A stretch of DNA of 64,000 nucleotides from Oceanisphaera marina (GTDB lineage: Bacteria > Pseudomonadota > Gammaproteobacteria > Enterobacterales > Aeromonadaceae). Each line of letters begins with the position of its first letter. The first letter of the stretch is position 1. Shown here one piece after another: positions 35,332 to 44,799 of the stretch. The position numbers and the translations under genes were made by a program. Location: NCBI RefSeq assembly GCF_014643915.1, contig NZ_BMKE01000002.1:62001-126000 (forward strand). The letters are read 5' to 3'. A model generated the notes under the pieces. That model was not told where the DNA came from. It worked only from the letters and a program-made list of their open reading frames with translations, and made no database searches.

Positions 35332-36435
35332 CTACAAAAGCACCAAATCGTCTCGGTGAATGGCCACATTGCCGTAGCCATGCCCCAACAATGATTCAAT
35401 CTGCTCTGAGTGCTGTCCTTTGATAAGATTCAGGTCGAGGGCATCGTAACGGCAAATGCCTCGAGCCAGTTCGCGCCCTTCCGGGTTGACGATGCGCACC
35501 GCTTCGCCACGGCGAAAACGCCCTTCAATACGTACTATGCCCTTGGGCAGCAGGCTGGAGCCTTTTTCACGCACCGCCTTGACGGCACCGGCATCAATAT
35601 GAATTTCGCCATGGGGCGGGGGCCCGGCCAGAATCCAGCGTTTGCGGCTTTCCAGCGGGGTCGCCAGTGCCGGAAAACGCGTGCCGATGCGCTCGCCTTC
35701 AGCCAGGCGCCCGATCACTTCCGGTACCTGACCGGTAGCAATCACCACATCGATTCCGGCCCGGCGGGCCACGTCTGCCGCCTGTAGCTTGGTGGCCATG
35801 CCGCCGGTACCCAAGCCACCAATGCTGCCACCGGCCAGCTTGCGCAGGGTATCGTCTATGGTTTGCACTTCTTCAATCAGTTGCGCCTTGGGGTCGTTGC
35901 GCGGATCGGCGGTAAACAGCCCCTTTTGATCGGTGAGCAGGATCAACAACTCGGCCTCGGCCAGAATCGCCGCCCGAGCCGACAGATTATCGTTGTCACC
36001 GACCTTGATCTCGTTAGTGGCCACCGCATCGTTTTCGTTGATCACCGGAATAATGCGGTGATCCAGCAGGGCACGCAGCGTATCGCGGGCATTAAGATAG
36101 CGTTCGCGGTCTTCCAGATCGGCGCGAGTCAGCAGTATTTGCCCCACATGCAGCCCATACAGATTAAACAGTGACTGCCAGGTTTGAATCAGCTGGGTCT
36201 GGCCCACGGCGGCCAGCATCTGCTTGTTGGCCATGGTGTTGGCCAGGGTCGGAAAGCCCAGGTGTTCACGCCCGGCGGCGATAGCCGCCGACGTAACCAC
36301 AATAATATGATGGCCAGCCCGGTGCAGGCTGGCACATTGACGCACCAGTTCTACCATGTGCGCGCGATCCAGATAACGGGTGCCGCCGGTGAGTACACTG
36401 GTACCCAGTTTTACAACTATGGTTTTGCCTTTCAT
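35332..36435 (-). CDS. proB: Glutamate 5-kinase ProB
   Basis: Phosphorylates glutamate in the first, feedback-controlled step of proline synthesis. The 367-residue protein has an amino-acid-kinase domain ([12 protein letters not shown] at the N-terminus, [22 protein letters not shown]) and a C-terminal PUA domain from about residue 275. It is promoter-proximal in proBA. Together with crl and gpt upstream, the cluster resembles the E. coli crl-proBA-gpt neighbourhood. Confidence 0.97.
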   Translation of the reverse strand: MKGKTIVVKLGTSVLTGGTRYLDRAHMVELVRQCASLHRAGHHIIVVTSAAIAAGREHLGFPTLANTMANKQMLAAVGQTQLIQTWQSLFNLYGLHVGQILLTRADLEDRERYLNARDTLRALLDHRIIPVINENDAVATNEIKVGDNDNLSARAAILAEAELLILLTDQKGLFTADPRNDPKAQLIEEVQTIDDTLRKLAGGSIGGLGTGGMATKLQAADVARRAGIDVVIATGQVPEVIGRLAEGERIGTRFPALATPLESRKRWILAGPPPHGEIHIDAGAVKAVREKGSSLLPKGIVRIEGRFRRGEAVRIVNPEGRELARGICRYDALDLNLIKGQHSEQIESLLGHGYGNVAIHRDDLVLL

Positions 36436-36554
36436 GGAACGCCTTGCGGCTCCTTACTAACAGCAATGCCGGCAAAGCCGGCAAGATAATAAAATGAGGC
36501 GCATTCAGGCCAGTGAACCAAGCATTCAGATGATCACCACAAGCAATAATGAAC

Positions 36555-36953
36555 CTAGGCCAAGCTTAACAGATGATCTTTTCCGAGTGCAGGTGATGGA
36601 CGCGCATTGAGTGATAAACCGTCCAGACAGCCTTCCAGTTTATCGTAAAAGTCACGCAGGGTGCGCGCTACTTCTGTCTGGTGCTTCTTGGGCAGTGCTC
36701 GTTCTTGCCATTCGCCGCTGGCATCAAAAAAGCCAAGCTGGTAATAAAATTCGAAATTCTCGCCGTCTTCCGTGCTTAGCGTTAACCACCAGCCCCAAAA
36801 CTCGCGAGCCTGGGGCTCGGCTTTGGCACTGACACACACCGACAGGCAATCAAAAAAATATTCGGATTCATTCGACTTAAGTTCCCGAAGGTACGGACCT
36901 ATGGCGGTAAACTTACGTACTAATTTACGATGAGCAACCTTATCTATGGACAT
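36555..36953 (-). CDS. crl: Sigma factor-binding protein Crl
   Basis: Assists RpoS by promoting its association with core RNA polymerase. The 132-residue protein shows the family core REFWGWWLTLS, the FYYQLGFFD segment and the FTAIGPYLRE N-terminus. Found only in gammaproteobacteria having RpoS, and typically beside gpt as here. It would support stationary-phase gene expression. Confidence 0.9.
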   Translation of the reverse strand: MSIDKVAHRKLVRKFTAIGPYLRELKSNESEYFFDCLSVCVSAKAEPQAREFWGWWLTLSTEDGENFEFYYQLGFFDASGEWQERALPKKHQTEVARTLRDFYDKLEGCLDGLSLNARPSPALGKDHLLSLA

Positions 36954-37150
36954 GCAACCTCCCTGTTAACTTGCCTATATGTAACGCTTTTTCGTGCGGG
37001 GGTAAAGGCCGCTCGGGGTGGTTGCTAGAAAAAACGCCGATATTTGGCCGAGGTGTGAAGCCAGAGGGATTACAAGGCGAATAAATGATACCGCGGCGAC
37101 TTGCACCCGCATCGTCAAGGCAGGAAAGGGCTGGTCATTTTCAGATATGA

Positions 37151-37173
37151 AAAAGGCTCCTGAGGAGCCTTTT
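37151..37173. terminator. Terminator downstream of gpt
   Basis: AAAAGGCTCC / GGAGCCTTTT, a 10-bp stem with a TGA loop, lies 11 bases past the gpt stop. The A- and T-rich flanks make it potentially bidirectional. Confidence 0.88.
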
Positions 37174-37183
37174 TAGCCTGGTG

Positions 37184-37654
37184 TTATGCTTTTTCCTGGT
37201 CACATAAGGGGGTGGCAAATACCACGCCCATATCCCAGGGCTGTTCTATCCAGGTATCCTGGCCAACTCGGACTTCAAAATCATCGACCAGCGGTTCGCC
37301 CTTTGGTTTGGCGAACACGGTAATAAACTTGGCTTTAGGGTACATCTCACGAATAACACGGGCAGTGTTACCTGTGTCCACCAGGTCGTCGACGATCAAA
37401 AAGCCTTCGCCATCGCCATTGGCTTGCTTGAGCACTTGCAAGTCTGCACGTTGCTGGTTGTGATCGTAGCTGGAGATACACAGAGTATCCACATGGCGAA
37501 TTCCCAGCTCACGCGCCAAAATAGCAGCGGGAACCAAACCGCCACGGCTCACGGCAATAATACCTTTCCACTGGCTGGCAGGTAGCTGACGCTCAGCCAG
37601 TTTACGCGTTTCGCGCTGAAATGAGTCCCAGGTGACGACGAATTTATTGGACAT
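37184..37654 (-). CDS. gpt: Xanthine-guanine phosphoribosyltransferase Gpt
   Basis: Purine salvage enzyme converting xanthine or guanine plus PRPP to XMP or GMP. The PRPP-binding motif is [14 protein letters not shown], and the [19 protein letters not shown] region is the family N-terminal core. Length (156 residues) is close to E. coli Gpt (152). Monocistronic, with its own terminator. Confidence 0.96.
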   Translation of the reverse strand: MSNKFVVTWDSFQRETRKLAERQLPASQWKGIIAVSRGGLVPAAILARELGIRHVDTLCISSYDHNQQRADLQVLKQANGDGEGFLIVDDLVDTGNTARVIREMYPKAKFITVFAKPKGEPLVDDFEVRVGQDTWIEQPWDMGVVFATPLCDQEKA

Positions 37655-37983
37655 AAAAGAACCTTTGGGTGTTGGCTTCGAGACAAGATGGACACCGCTG
37701 CCGCTTTTTTATACTTAAAACACAGTCACTATGGACTCGTCTTAGTCAATCCGCGAGCAAACAATGGCCGTATTATAGTGATACCACCCATTCTTGACCA
37801 GAGTTACAGCTTTTTTATTGGCTTAACCGTCACTCTCCGCAGTGGAGTGCGGCACAACACTCGCCTCGCACACCACATGAACATCGCATTATTGAAATAT
37901 CGCCTCATTTTGCATTGCAATTTTCTTTAGGATAGGGATAGCTATATCACTACGGATGCTATCTCTCGTTAAAGTAAAGGAAT
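37655..37983. other. Divergent intergenic region gpt / chemoreceptor
   Basis: 329 bases without a credible gene. An 80-codon frame here has no ribosome-binding site or recognisable product. It should hold the promoters of gpt (leftward) and of the chemoreceptor (rightward). An imperfect palindrome around CTCCGCAGTGGAG lies near 37840. No flagellar sigma-28 promoter was seen. Confidence 0.5.
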
Positions 37984-39624
37984 ATGGATGTGTTTTTACT
38001 TCGCTCACTTTCTATCGCCAAACGACTGTATCTAAACCTGTTACTGCTGTCTGTCGGCATCATCACTATCACACTGTTAACATTATGGCTGTTCTACAAC
38101 AGCATGATTGAGGAAAAGCGAACCCAGGTGCGTCACCAGGTTGAGTCGACGGTGAGCCTGGTCAATTATTTTCACCAGCAACAGCAGCAAGGTCAGCTTA
38201 CCGAACCACAGGCCCAGCAGCAGGCATTGGCCGCCATCGCCACATTGCGCTATGGCAACAACGACTATTTCTGGGTAAATGACGACCACCCGCGCATGAT
38301 ACTTCACCCCATGAACAGCAAATTGAATGGTGAGGACATCAGCAAGTTTACCGATCCGAATGGCAAGGCGCTGTTTGTGGAAATGGTGCAACAAGTACGC
38401 AACTCAGGCCAGGGATTCGTAGATTACATGTGGCCCAAACCGGGTCTGGCCAAACCGGTAGATAAAATTTCCTACGTACAAGGGTTTGCTCCCTGGGGAT
38501 GGATTATTGGCACCGGGCTGTATGTGGACGATGTACAGACACAACTCACCAGCATAGCCGGTAAAATACTGATGGTGGTGGTGGGGCTGGGTGCCATCGC
38601 CATGCTGGTCGCCTTCGCCCTGATCCGCAGCATACTGCACCCCATGAGCGACACGGTAACCGCCCTGCAGAATATTTCCCACGGCGAGGGTGACTTGCGT
38701 CAGCGCCTGAATGAAGGCGGAAAGGATGAAGTCACGCAACTGAGTAAAAGCTTCAATGAATTTTGCTCTCGCCTGGCGCAAACCGTACGCAAATTGTCCC
38801 CCATCAGCCAGGAAGTGAACGCCGCCGCCGCCCGGCTGGCCGACATAGTGAGCCACAACCGCGGGGTATCCGAACAACAGTCCCGTGAAACCGAGCAGGT
38901 GGCTGCCGCCATGAACGAAATGATGGCATCAAGTCAGGAAGTGGCCAATGCCGCCGAGCAAGCGGCCACCTCCAGCCACGATTCTGCCACCGCGGCTCAA
39001 CGGGGAGCACAGATGGTTGAGCGTACTCGTGAAGAGTCTTCCAGCCTGGTGAATGAATTGGTTGATACCCAGCAGCGCCTGGGCTCCCTGGCTGCACGTT
39101 CGCAAGAGATCGGCACCGTGCTGGAGGTGATCCGGGCCATTGCCGAGCAGACCAACTTGCTGGCATTGAACGCCGCCATTGAAGCTGCTCGCGCCGGTGA
39201 ACAAGGACGAGGCTTCGCGGTCGTGGCCGATGAAGTCCGTAACCTTGCCACCCGCACCCAAAGCTCTACCGATGAAATAGAAGACATCATTCAACGCCTG
39301 CAACAGGAAGCCGGTGCCACCGTGAAGCATATGGAAAGCCTGATGCAACGGGCAAAAGACACCCAGGAAACGGCCAATCAAGCCGGTGAAGCGTTGCAGG
39401 CCATCAACCAGAGCATGGCACTGATCAATGATATGAACAGCCACATTGCCACCGCTGCCGCAGAGCAACGACAAACCACGGCGGAAATCAGCGAAAGCTT
39501 GAATCGGCTCAGTGAACTGGCGGAAGAAAGTCGCATTAAAACCCAGGAAACCGATCATGCAGGCGAAACCCTCTCCAGCCTTGGGCATCGTCTGACGGAA
39601 GAAATGCAAACCTTCAAAGCTTGA
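37984..39624 (+). CDS. Methyl-accepting chemotaxis protein with sCache_2 sensor
   Basis: Inner-membrane chemoreceptor of 546 residues. A transmembrane segment at about 17-40 precedes a periplasmic single-Cache (sCache_2) domain with [24 protein letters not shown] and [17 protein letters not shown]. The second transmembrane segment is about 190-213, then HAMP, then a signalling domain with the conserved hairpin tip [41 protein letters not shown] lies 8 bases before the GTG at 37990, so translation may start there ([13 protein letters not shown]) rather than at the ATG. A glutamine-rich run lies in the sensor helix. The ligand is unknown; small carboxylates are common for this sensor type. Confidence 0.93.
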   Translation: MDVFLLRSLSIAKRLYLNLLLLSVGIITITLLTLWLFYNSMIEEKRTQVRHQVESTVSLVNYFHQQQQQGQLTEPQAQQQALAAIATLRYGNNDYFWVNDDHPRMILHPMNSKLNGEDISKFTDPNGKALFVEMVQQVRNSGQGFVDYMWPKPGLAKPVDKISYVQGFAPWGWIIGTGLYVDDVQTQLTSIAGKILMVVVGLGAIAMLVAFALIRSILHPMSDTVTALQNISHGEGDLRQRLNEGGKDEVTQLSKSFNEFCSRLAQTVRKLSPISQEVNAAAARLADIVSHNRGVSEQQSRETEQVAAAMNEMMASSQEVANAAEQAATSSHDSATAAQRGAQMVERTREESSSLVNELVDTQQRLGSLAARSQEIGTVLEVIRAIAEQTNLLALNAAIEAARAGEQGRGFAVVADEVRNLATRTQSSTDEIEDIIQRLQQEAGATVKHMESLMQRAKDTQETANQAGEALQAINQSMALINDMNSHIATAAAEQRQTTAEISESLNRLSELAEESRIKTQETDHAGETLSSLGHRLTEEMQTFKA

Positions 39625-39704
39625 TATCAGGACTATGAACGAACAGGGGGCGGCGGTAAGCTAGCGGCTCCCTTTTATGTCGCTTTATTGGAAGGTATGT
39701 ATTC

Positions 39705-41162
39705 ATGTCCAGCATTACTCAGCTTTCTCCGCGCCTGTTATGGCAGTTTTTCGACACCTTATGCAGCATCCCGCACCCTTCTGGCCATGAAGCTGCCGTT
39801 CGTCAGTGGATAACCGGCTGGGCACAAGAGCGCGGGCTGGCCGTCATGCAAGACACCATTGGTAATCTCATAATCAGTAAAGCCGCGACCCCGGGCATGG
39901 AAAAACGCCAGGGCGTAATCCTGCAAGCGCACATGGACATGGTGCCCCAGGCCAATGCCGACACCGATCACGACTTCACCACAGATCCAATACAGCCTTA
40001 TATAGATGGCGACTGGGTACGTGCCCGTGGTACGACCCTGGGCGCGGATAACGGCATCGGGCTGGCCGCTTGCCTGGCTGTGCTGGCAGATGACAAGGTG
40101 CCGCACGGTCCACTGGAAGTCTTACTGACCGTAGATGAAGAAAGCGGCATGACCGGTGCCTTCGGTCTGGAGCCCGGTATATTGCGAGGCAGTATTTTAC
40201 TGAATACCGATTCCGAGCAGGATGGCGATGTGTACATGGGATGTGCCGGTGGCGTGGATGTCAACATTGAACTGCCCTATCAAGCCGAGTCGGTGCCGGC
40301 GCAGCATCATGCCATGCGTTTGAATATCAAGGGCTTGCGCGGTGGTCACTCCGGTATCAATATTCATCAGGGACGGGCCAGCGCCAACAAGCTGCTGGCC
40401 GAGCTGTTGAATGACATTGCCGAGCACCCGGCTATTCGCCTGTCCGAGGTCAGTGGCGGCACCCTGCGTAACGCCATCGCCCGCGAAGCCAGCGCCCTGC
40501 TCACTCTGCCTGACGAGTCGGCAAACCTGTTAAACGAACTGGTGGCGGCGCGTCAGCAACAATACCGGCAAGAATTCAATGGTATCGATGATTTTATCAG
40601 TCTCGAGCTGGTCGCAGCCGAACTTCCTGACCGCGTAATGAGCACCAGCCTGCAGCAAAAACTCAGTGCCGCCCTGCTGGCCTGCCCCCATGGCGTGATG
40701 GCCATGAGCCGCGAGATGGAAGGCGTAGTGCAAAGCTCGACCAACCTGGGGGTTATTGGCACAGGGCCTGAGCATATTCATGTGCAGTGCCTGGTACGCT
40801 CACTAAGCAATATCGGCCGCGATCGCGTCGCCGCCATCACTAGCGCCGTGTTTCGTCTGGCCGGAGCCCGGTGTCGGCTGGATGGGGCTTATCCCGGCTG
40901 GCAGCCCAACCCCCAGTCGGCCATAATGCGAGCGGTATTGAATACCCACGAAGAGCTGTTTGGCGTGGTGCCACAAGTCAAGGTGATCCATGCAGGTCTG
41001 GAGTGTGGGCTGTTCAAAGCCACCTACCCCCATTGGGATATGGTGTCGTTTGGCCCGACCATTCAGGGCGCGCACTCTCCGGACGAACGAGTGCACATTG
41101 AAGCCGTATCTCGCTTCTGGCAATTATTGGTGCGGGTGTTACGCCAGATCCCGGAAGCGTAA
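39705..41162 (+). CDS. pepD: Aminoacyl-histidine dipeptidase PepD
   Basis: Zinc metallodipeptidase of family M20 hydrolysing Xaa-His dipeptides. Metal-site motifs are QAHMDMVPQ, GTTLGADNGIG and DEESGMTGAFGL, with a C-terminal HAGLECGLF. Length (485 residues) matches E. coli PepD. Monocistronic; a heptamer G-rich repeat begins about 15 bases after the stop. Confidence 0.96.
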   Translation: MSSITQLSPRLLWQFFDTLCSIPHPSGHEAAVRQWITGWAQERGLAVMQDTIGNLIISKAATPGMEKRQGVILQAHMDMVPQANADTDHDFTTDPIQPYIDGDWVRARGTTLGADNGIGLAACLAVLADDKVPHGPLEVLLTVDEESGMTGAFGLEPGILRGSILLNTDSEQDGDVYMGCAGGVDVNIELPYQAESVPAQHHAMRLNIKGLRGGHSGINIHQGRASANKLLAELLNDIAEHPAIRLSEVSGGTLRNAIAREASALLTLPDESANLLNELVAARQQQYRQEFNGIDDFISLELVAAELPDRVMSTSLQQKLSAALLACPHGVMAMSREMEGVVQSSTNLGVIGTGPEHIHVQCLVRSLSNIGRDRVAAITSAVFRLAGARCRLDGAYPGWQPNPQSAIMRAVLNTHEELFGVVPQVKVIHAGLECGLFKATYPHWDMVSFGPTIQGAHSPDERVHIEAVSRFWQLLVRVLRQIPEA

Positions 41163-41176
41163 TGAGGAAATGGGAC

Positions 41177-41251
41177 TGGGGAATCGGGAATGGGGAATGG
41201 GGAATGGGGAATGGGGAATGGGGAATGGGGAATGGGGAATGGGGAATGGGG
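41177..41251 (+). repeat. Tandem GGGGAAT heptamer array (G-quadruplex-capable)
   Basis: Eight perfect GGGGAAT copies (41192-41247) are followed by a final GGGG and preceded by two degenerate copies (TGGGGAATCGGGAAT). Nine GGGG runs with AAT loops meet the pattern for a four-tetrad quadruplex on the + strand, which is the pepD mRNA-like strand. The copies read through in all frames without a plausible protein. Confidence 0.92.
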
Positions 41252-41357
41252 ACGATGAAGTTCCAACGTCAGCGCTCGACCAGGGCCGTGCAAATCGAGT
41301 ATTAAAACGGCGTTTTTTAGCTTATGCTTTTGTCCATTCCTACTCGAGGTGTCCGTT

Positions 41358-41720
41358 ATGAAAATCTTCTCTTTCAAACCAGCCCATACCTGCCTGTTGT
41401 TGTCACTGTTGGCGGCTCCGGCCATGGCCGATAATATTTTCAGCGGCATTATCAACTTTGGTCGCGAAGTGCTGGATGAAACACGCAAGCTGGCTCCCGG
41501 CATTCAGGATGATCGCCGTCATGAAACATCGGCCACCGTCAGGGCCACCCCGGATGATGGACGCGACTATCCTGCCCTGGAATCCTCGGGTTCAAACGTG
41601 AATGTTGGCCAGACGGGCTCTCATAACAACGTCGTCGTTGGCGAAGCGCCTGCCATGCAGCCTGCTTCTCCCACCGCCAATCAAGGCTGGCAGTTTGTGG
41701 AGGAGGATCACCTGAAATAG
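41358..41720 (+). CDS. Small secreted protein with one curlin-like motif
   Basis: A 120-residue protein, family not recognised. GAGG lies 8 bases before the ATG, which is preferred to the GTG three codons earlier. The signal peptide ends PAMA, cleaving before DNIFSG. The mature protein is polar. Residues S79-(5)-Q85-x-G87-xx-N90-x-V92 match the spacing of a curlin repeat (SX5QXGX2NX[A/V]), but only one copy is present. The end is acidic. Periplasmic or extracellular location is inferred. Confidence 0.65.
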   Translation: MKIFSFKPAHTCLLLSLLAAPAMADNIFSGIINFGREVLDETRKLAPGIQDDRRHETSATVRATPDDGRDYPALESSGSNVNVGQTGSHNNVVVGEAPAMQPASPTANQGWQFVEEDHLK

Positions 41721-41800
41721 CAGCACAAAACCTGGAAACAGCGGGTTTAACCCTGACATTTTAGGGGTTTTATATTACCAGATAAGCTGATAGGGTAATC

Positions 41801-42066
41801 AGGGTCTGTTGACCTTTCGAGATGATTTTTGCAGCAGTTTGTGGCGTCTTTATACAAGGCAGCGCTTATGCCGTGTAGTGACTCTCCATAAATAAGCGGT
41901 AACGCAGTAGAAAGACGCCACAAGCGCTGCCCTTCGGGTTCGGCTAAACGCGTTTTTCTCTTTGTTGAGCGGGCTTTGCTTAGAATGACTAGGCTACAAC
42001 CCGCTCGCCGCGATAAAAACGCGTTTAACTCGAACAAAACTTAACCTCGAAAGGTCAATAGACCCT
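41801..42066. mobile_element. 266-bp MITE-like element with 21-bp inverted ends
   Basis: The terminal inverted repeats begin AGGGTCTGTTGACC on the left and end GGTCAATAGACCCT on the right, 21 bp with one mismatch. Inside are TTGTGGCGTCTTT and AAAGACGCCACAA (41839-41851 with 41911-41923), and AAACGCGTTTTT/AAAAACGCGTTT near 41945 and 42015. There is no transposase. A 96-codon frame on the minus strand spans it but follows the element's folds rather than a protein. No clear target duplication was seen. It fills most of the 376-base gap between two small secreted-protein genes. Confidence 0.75.
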
Positions 42067-42096
42067 AAACATCAGCAAAAGAATAACGGAGCAAAC

Positions 42097-42315
42097 ATGA
42101 AAAACCCTTCAATTGCCCTGTTTCTTGCACTGAGCGCGGGTTATTTAGGTGCCGCTACGGCCGACCCGATTACGGATAAAACAGCAGTTATGGGCAAGGA
42201 AGCCATCGCCAACAGTGATGAAACAAGCCAGCTTGAATCACAAGCAACAGCAGACAAGACTCAAACCCACTGGGTAGATCGCAAGACAAACCGCAACACC
42301 TGGCCTGTGCTTTAA
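42097..42315 (+). CDS. Small secreted protein of unknown function
   Basis: A 72-residue frame with GGAG 8 bases before the ATG and a clear signal peptide (about 22 residues, ending AATA before DPITD). The mature part is about 50 residues, polar, Thr/Gln/Asp-rich, without cysteines. Not recognised. It begins 30 bases after the MITE-like element, so its promoter may lie in or beyond that element. Confidence 0.55.
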   Translation: MKNPSIALFLALSAGYLGAATADPITDKTAVMGKEAIANSDETSQLESQATADKTQTHWVDRKTNRNTWPVL

Positions 42316-42375
42316 CTTCACACGCATTTTTACAGGCCGACCTTGTAATATTCACGCTGCTAAAGCATGAGCGGA

Positions 42376-43431
42376 TCACCAACCAAAACTCAGCTGTTCG
42401 CTTTGAGCGGCTTTATCCTCTGAATAATGATCCAGCTCTACGCTGACCCCAACCAGCCGTACGCTTCGCCCGTTGGCGCGGTGCCACGCCTCGGCACACA
42501 GTTGCTCGGCCAAGCTGGCATCAGGTAGGCTGCAGCGGCGAGAAAGCGTCGTCTGGGTAAAGTCATCGAACTTGAGCTTGATACACAACCCCTTGATCGC
42601 TCTGCCATTGAGCCTTTTTATCAGCTCTGGCCATAACCCCGACAATACCTCTATGCCTTGCTCGACCCGCTGAATATCGGTGATCAGCGTGGTTTCCACG
42701 CCAACGGACTTTCGGATACGATGGGGCTGTACTTCTCGCTCATCAATGCCTTGGGCGCGCAGCCACAAGGCACCGCCAAACTTGCCAAAACGACGCACCA
42801 GCTCGGCCTCCCCTACCTCGGCCAACTGTCCGCAATGGGTCAAGCCTATTGCGGACAGCTTTTGTGCCGTCTTGCTGCCGACGCCGGGCAGCTTGGTCAG
42901 CGGCAATTCACGTACAAAATCGGCAACCGCCGAGGGCGGCAGCACAAACAGGCCATCAGGTTTGTTTTCATCGGAGGCAATTTTGGCAAGAAACTTGTTA
43001 GGCGCGACACCAGCAGAGGCGGTCAGCTGCAGCTCGTCGCTGATGGTGCGGCGAATATGCTCGGCGATACGGGTGGCACTGCCGGCAAACCAGGGGCTGT
43101 CGGTCACATCCAGGTAGGCTTCATCCAGAGAAAGGGGTTCAACCAGGTGGGTATAACGATGGAAAATCTCGCGTATTTGCTGCGATACCGCCTTGTAGGC
43201 AGCCATGTTGCCCGATATCAGCAATAAATGAGGGCAGCGCTGTAGCGCTTGGTGACTGGACATGGCCGAGTGAATGCCAAAGGCACGAGCGGGATAATTA
43301 CAGGTGGCAATCACGCCCCGTCGGCTGGCACTGCCGCCGATGGCCATGGGAATATCACGCCACTCGGGGTGAGCGCGCATTTCCACCGCGGCATAAAAGC
43401 AGTCCATGTCGACATGAATGATTTTTCGCAT
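42376..43431 (-). CDS. dinB: DNA polymerase IV (DinB)
   Basis: Y-family translesion polymerase. Motifs are HVDMDCFYAAVE at residues 6-17 (first catalytic Asp) and PLSLDEAYLDVT near residue 100 (Asp-Glu pair). The helix-hairpin-helix LPGVGSKTAQKL and the little-finger domain follow. Length (351 residues) matches E. coli. A LexA box was not seen just upstream, where a G-rich repeat lies instead. The QLSFGW C-terminus resembles a beta-clamp-binding motif (QL-x-L/F). Confidence 0.96.
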   Translation of the reverse strand: MRKIIHVDMDCFYAAVEMRAHPEWRDIPMAIGGSASRRGVIATCNYPARAFGIHSAMSSHQALQRCPHLLLISGNMAAYKAVSQQIREIFHRYTHLVEPLSLDEAYLDVTDSPWFAGSATRIAEHIRRTISDELQLTASAGVAPNKFLAKIASDENKPDGLFVLPPSAVADFVRELPLTKLPGVGSKTAQKLSAIGLTHCGQLAEVGEAELVRRFGKFGGALWLRAQGIDEREVQPHRIRKSVGVETTLITDIQRVEQGIEVLSGLWPELIKRLNGRAIKGLCIKLKFDDFTQTTLSRRCSLPDASLAEQLCAEAWHRANGRSVRLVGVSVELDHYSEDKAAQSEQLSFGW

Positions 43432-43441
43432 AACGGCAATG

Positions 43442-43516
43442 CGGGGATTAGGGAATAGGGACTCGGGAATGGAAAACAGCGCCCCTAATCACCAATCCCT
43501 AATCACCAATCCCTGG
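43442..43516. repeat. GGGATTAGGGA / TCCCTAATC inverted repeat upstream of dinB
   Basis: GATTAGGGA (43446-43454) pairs exactly with TCCCTAATC (43496-43504). Further AATCCCT and GGGAAT units lie around them. Same family as the repeats at 2.76 and 41.18 kb, located between nqrM and dinB. Confidence 0.65.
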
Positions 43517-43520
43517 GGTG

Positions 43521-43745
43521 TTAAATTATGCGGTTTTCACCCAGCATCTGACGACGGGCTTCTTCCTTGGCGAGCTTCTTCTTGCGGCTGGCACAAGGGT
43601 CCGGGCAATCGCAGGCTTTTTCGATGCCCACACCGCCCAGACCGCCACAGGATCCGGCAATGGTCTTGCGCTGAATGATATAGCCAATCGCCATCGCAAA
43701 AATAACCAGGGCAAAGACCGCAAACGTTACCAGAAAATACAGCAT
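43521..43745 (-). CDS. nqrM: Na+-NQR maturation factor NqrM
   Basis: Helps insert the Fe-S or Fe centre between NqrD and NqrE. The ATG at 43745 gives 74 residues, one N-terminal membrane segment (about 3-24), and the four cysteines C33, C45, C47 and C51 in GSCGGLGG...CDCPDPC typical of DUF539/NqrM. It lies directly after apbE, the last gene of the nqr cluster. Confidence 0.93.
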   Translation of the reverse strand: MLYFLVTFAVFALVIFAMAIGYIIQRKTIAGSCGGLGGVGIEKACDCPDPCASRKKKLAKEEARRQMLGENRII

Positions 43746-43746
43746 A

Positions 43747-44793
43747 TCAACCTCTTGAATACTTCTTGAAGGCACTGGTCATATCTACTCTAAAGCCATC
43801 TTCCGTTTTGGTCAGCAGATACACCGCCAGCTCGTGTTGCTCGGCAAAGGCAAGGGCTTGCTCCGGCCCCATCACGGTTAGCGCAGTGGCTAATCCGTCT
43901 GCAATCATACAGGAGGGATGGATGACTGTCACCGATGCCAGGGCGTGCGTGATGGGCTGGCCCGTGGTGGGATCTATGGTATGGGACAAGCGTCGCCCGT
44001 CCAGCTCGTAGTAATTGCGATAATCACCCGAGGTGGCCACGGCGTTGTTGCCCGCTACCACCACCTGCTGTACGGAGCCGGTGCCATTACCCGGTTTTTC
44101 CACTGCCACCGTCCAGGGCTTTCCATGACCATTTACACCACTCAGGCGCAGCTCACCGCCAATTTCCACCAGATAATCGCTCAGCCCCTGTGACGACAGA
44201 TATTCTGCCACCATGTCCACACCAAACCCTTTGGCAATGGACGACAGGTCGACATACAGCTCGGGATTCTGCTTGTGCAGATAAGCGCCTGCAACATCGT
44301 ACTCCACACTCAAAAATTCCAGTCCGGTACGCGCTTTCACCTGGCTTAACTGCTGCTCGCTCGGGATCCGAATCGGTCTGGCATCCGGGCCAAAACCCCA
44401 TAGATTCACCAGTGGGCCCACGGTGACATCCAGCTTGCCCTCGGTCAATTGGCCCAGCTTCAGAGCAGCCGTGACCACTTTGGCCGTATCGGCAGACACC
44501 TCAAACCGCCCGGCCTCGGCAAACTGATTGAAGCGGCTCAGCTCGGAGTCATGACGATAAGTCGACATCTGGTCGTTCACCAATTCCAGACGACGGTCAA
44601 TTTCCTGCTGCAGCGCTTGCGCCCTGGCCTCGTCAATATCAGTGATTTTAATGGAATAATAAGTGCCCATGGTATTACCGGTCAGATGTTGTTCCGGGGA
44701 AACCAGGGGCGCCTTGGTGTCGGCCGGTTTGCACGCGACCAATAAAAAGGCCAGCCCCAGTGGGGCCAGCCATTTAGTTATATAAGAACTCAT
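43747..44793 (-). CDS. apbE: FAD:protein FMN transferase ApbE
   Basis: Attaches FMN covalently to threonines in NqrB and NqrC. A lipoprotein signal ends LLVAC with C21 acylated, giving a periplasmic lipoprotein of 348 residues. Family motifs are NTMGTYYSIKI near the mature N-terminus, DLSSIAKGFGVD, and VEIGGELRLSG. It lies 6 bases after nqrF on the same strand and upstream of nqrM, the common nqrA-F-apbE-nqrM order. Confidence 0.96.
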   Translation of the reverse strand: MSSYITKWLAPLGLAFLLVACKPADTKAPLVSPEQHLTGNTMGTYYSIKITDIDEARAQALQQEIDRRLELVNDQMSTYRHDSELSRFNQFAEAGRFEVSADTAKVVTAALKLGQLTEGKLDVTVGPLVNLWGFGPDARPIRIPSEQQLSQVKARTGLEFLSVEYDVAGAYLHKQNPELYVDLSSIAKGFGVDMVAEYLSSQGLSDYLVEIGGELRLSGVNGHGKPWTVAVEKPGNGTGSVQQVVVAGNNAVATSGDYRNYYELDGRRLSHTIDPTTGQPITHALASVTVIHPSCMIADGLATALTVMGPEQALAFAEQHELAVYLLTKTEDGFRVDMTSAFKKYSRG

Positions 44794-44799
44794 CAGGGG

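Noticed and set aside
37688-37930. 80-codon frame between gpt and the chemoreceptor
   Set aside because: No ribosome-binding site or motif; occupies a divergent promoter region.
40990-41361. Frame encoding a repetitive Gly-Asn-Glu-Trp-Gly-Met peptide over the heptamer array
   Set aside because: It is a read-through of the GGGGAAT repeat after an out-of-frame portion of pepD; no start signal.
41747-42037. 96-codon minus-strand frame across the 266-bp element
   Set aside because: It follows the palindromic arms of a MITE-like element, spans its left end, and has no start signal.
43432-43520. LexA box upstream of dinB
   Set aside because: No CTGT-N8-ACAG pattern was found; the space is filled by a G-rich repeat.
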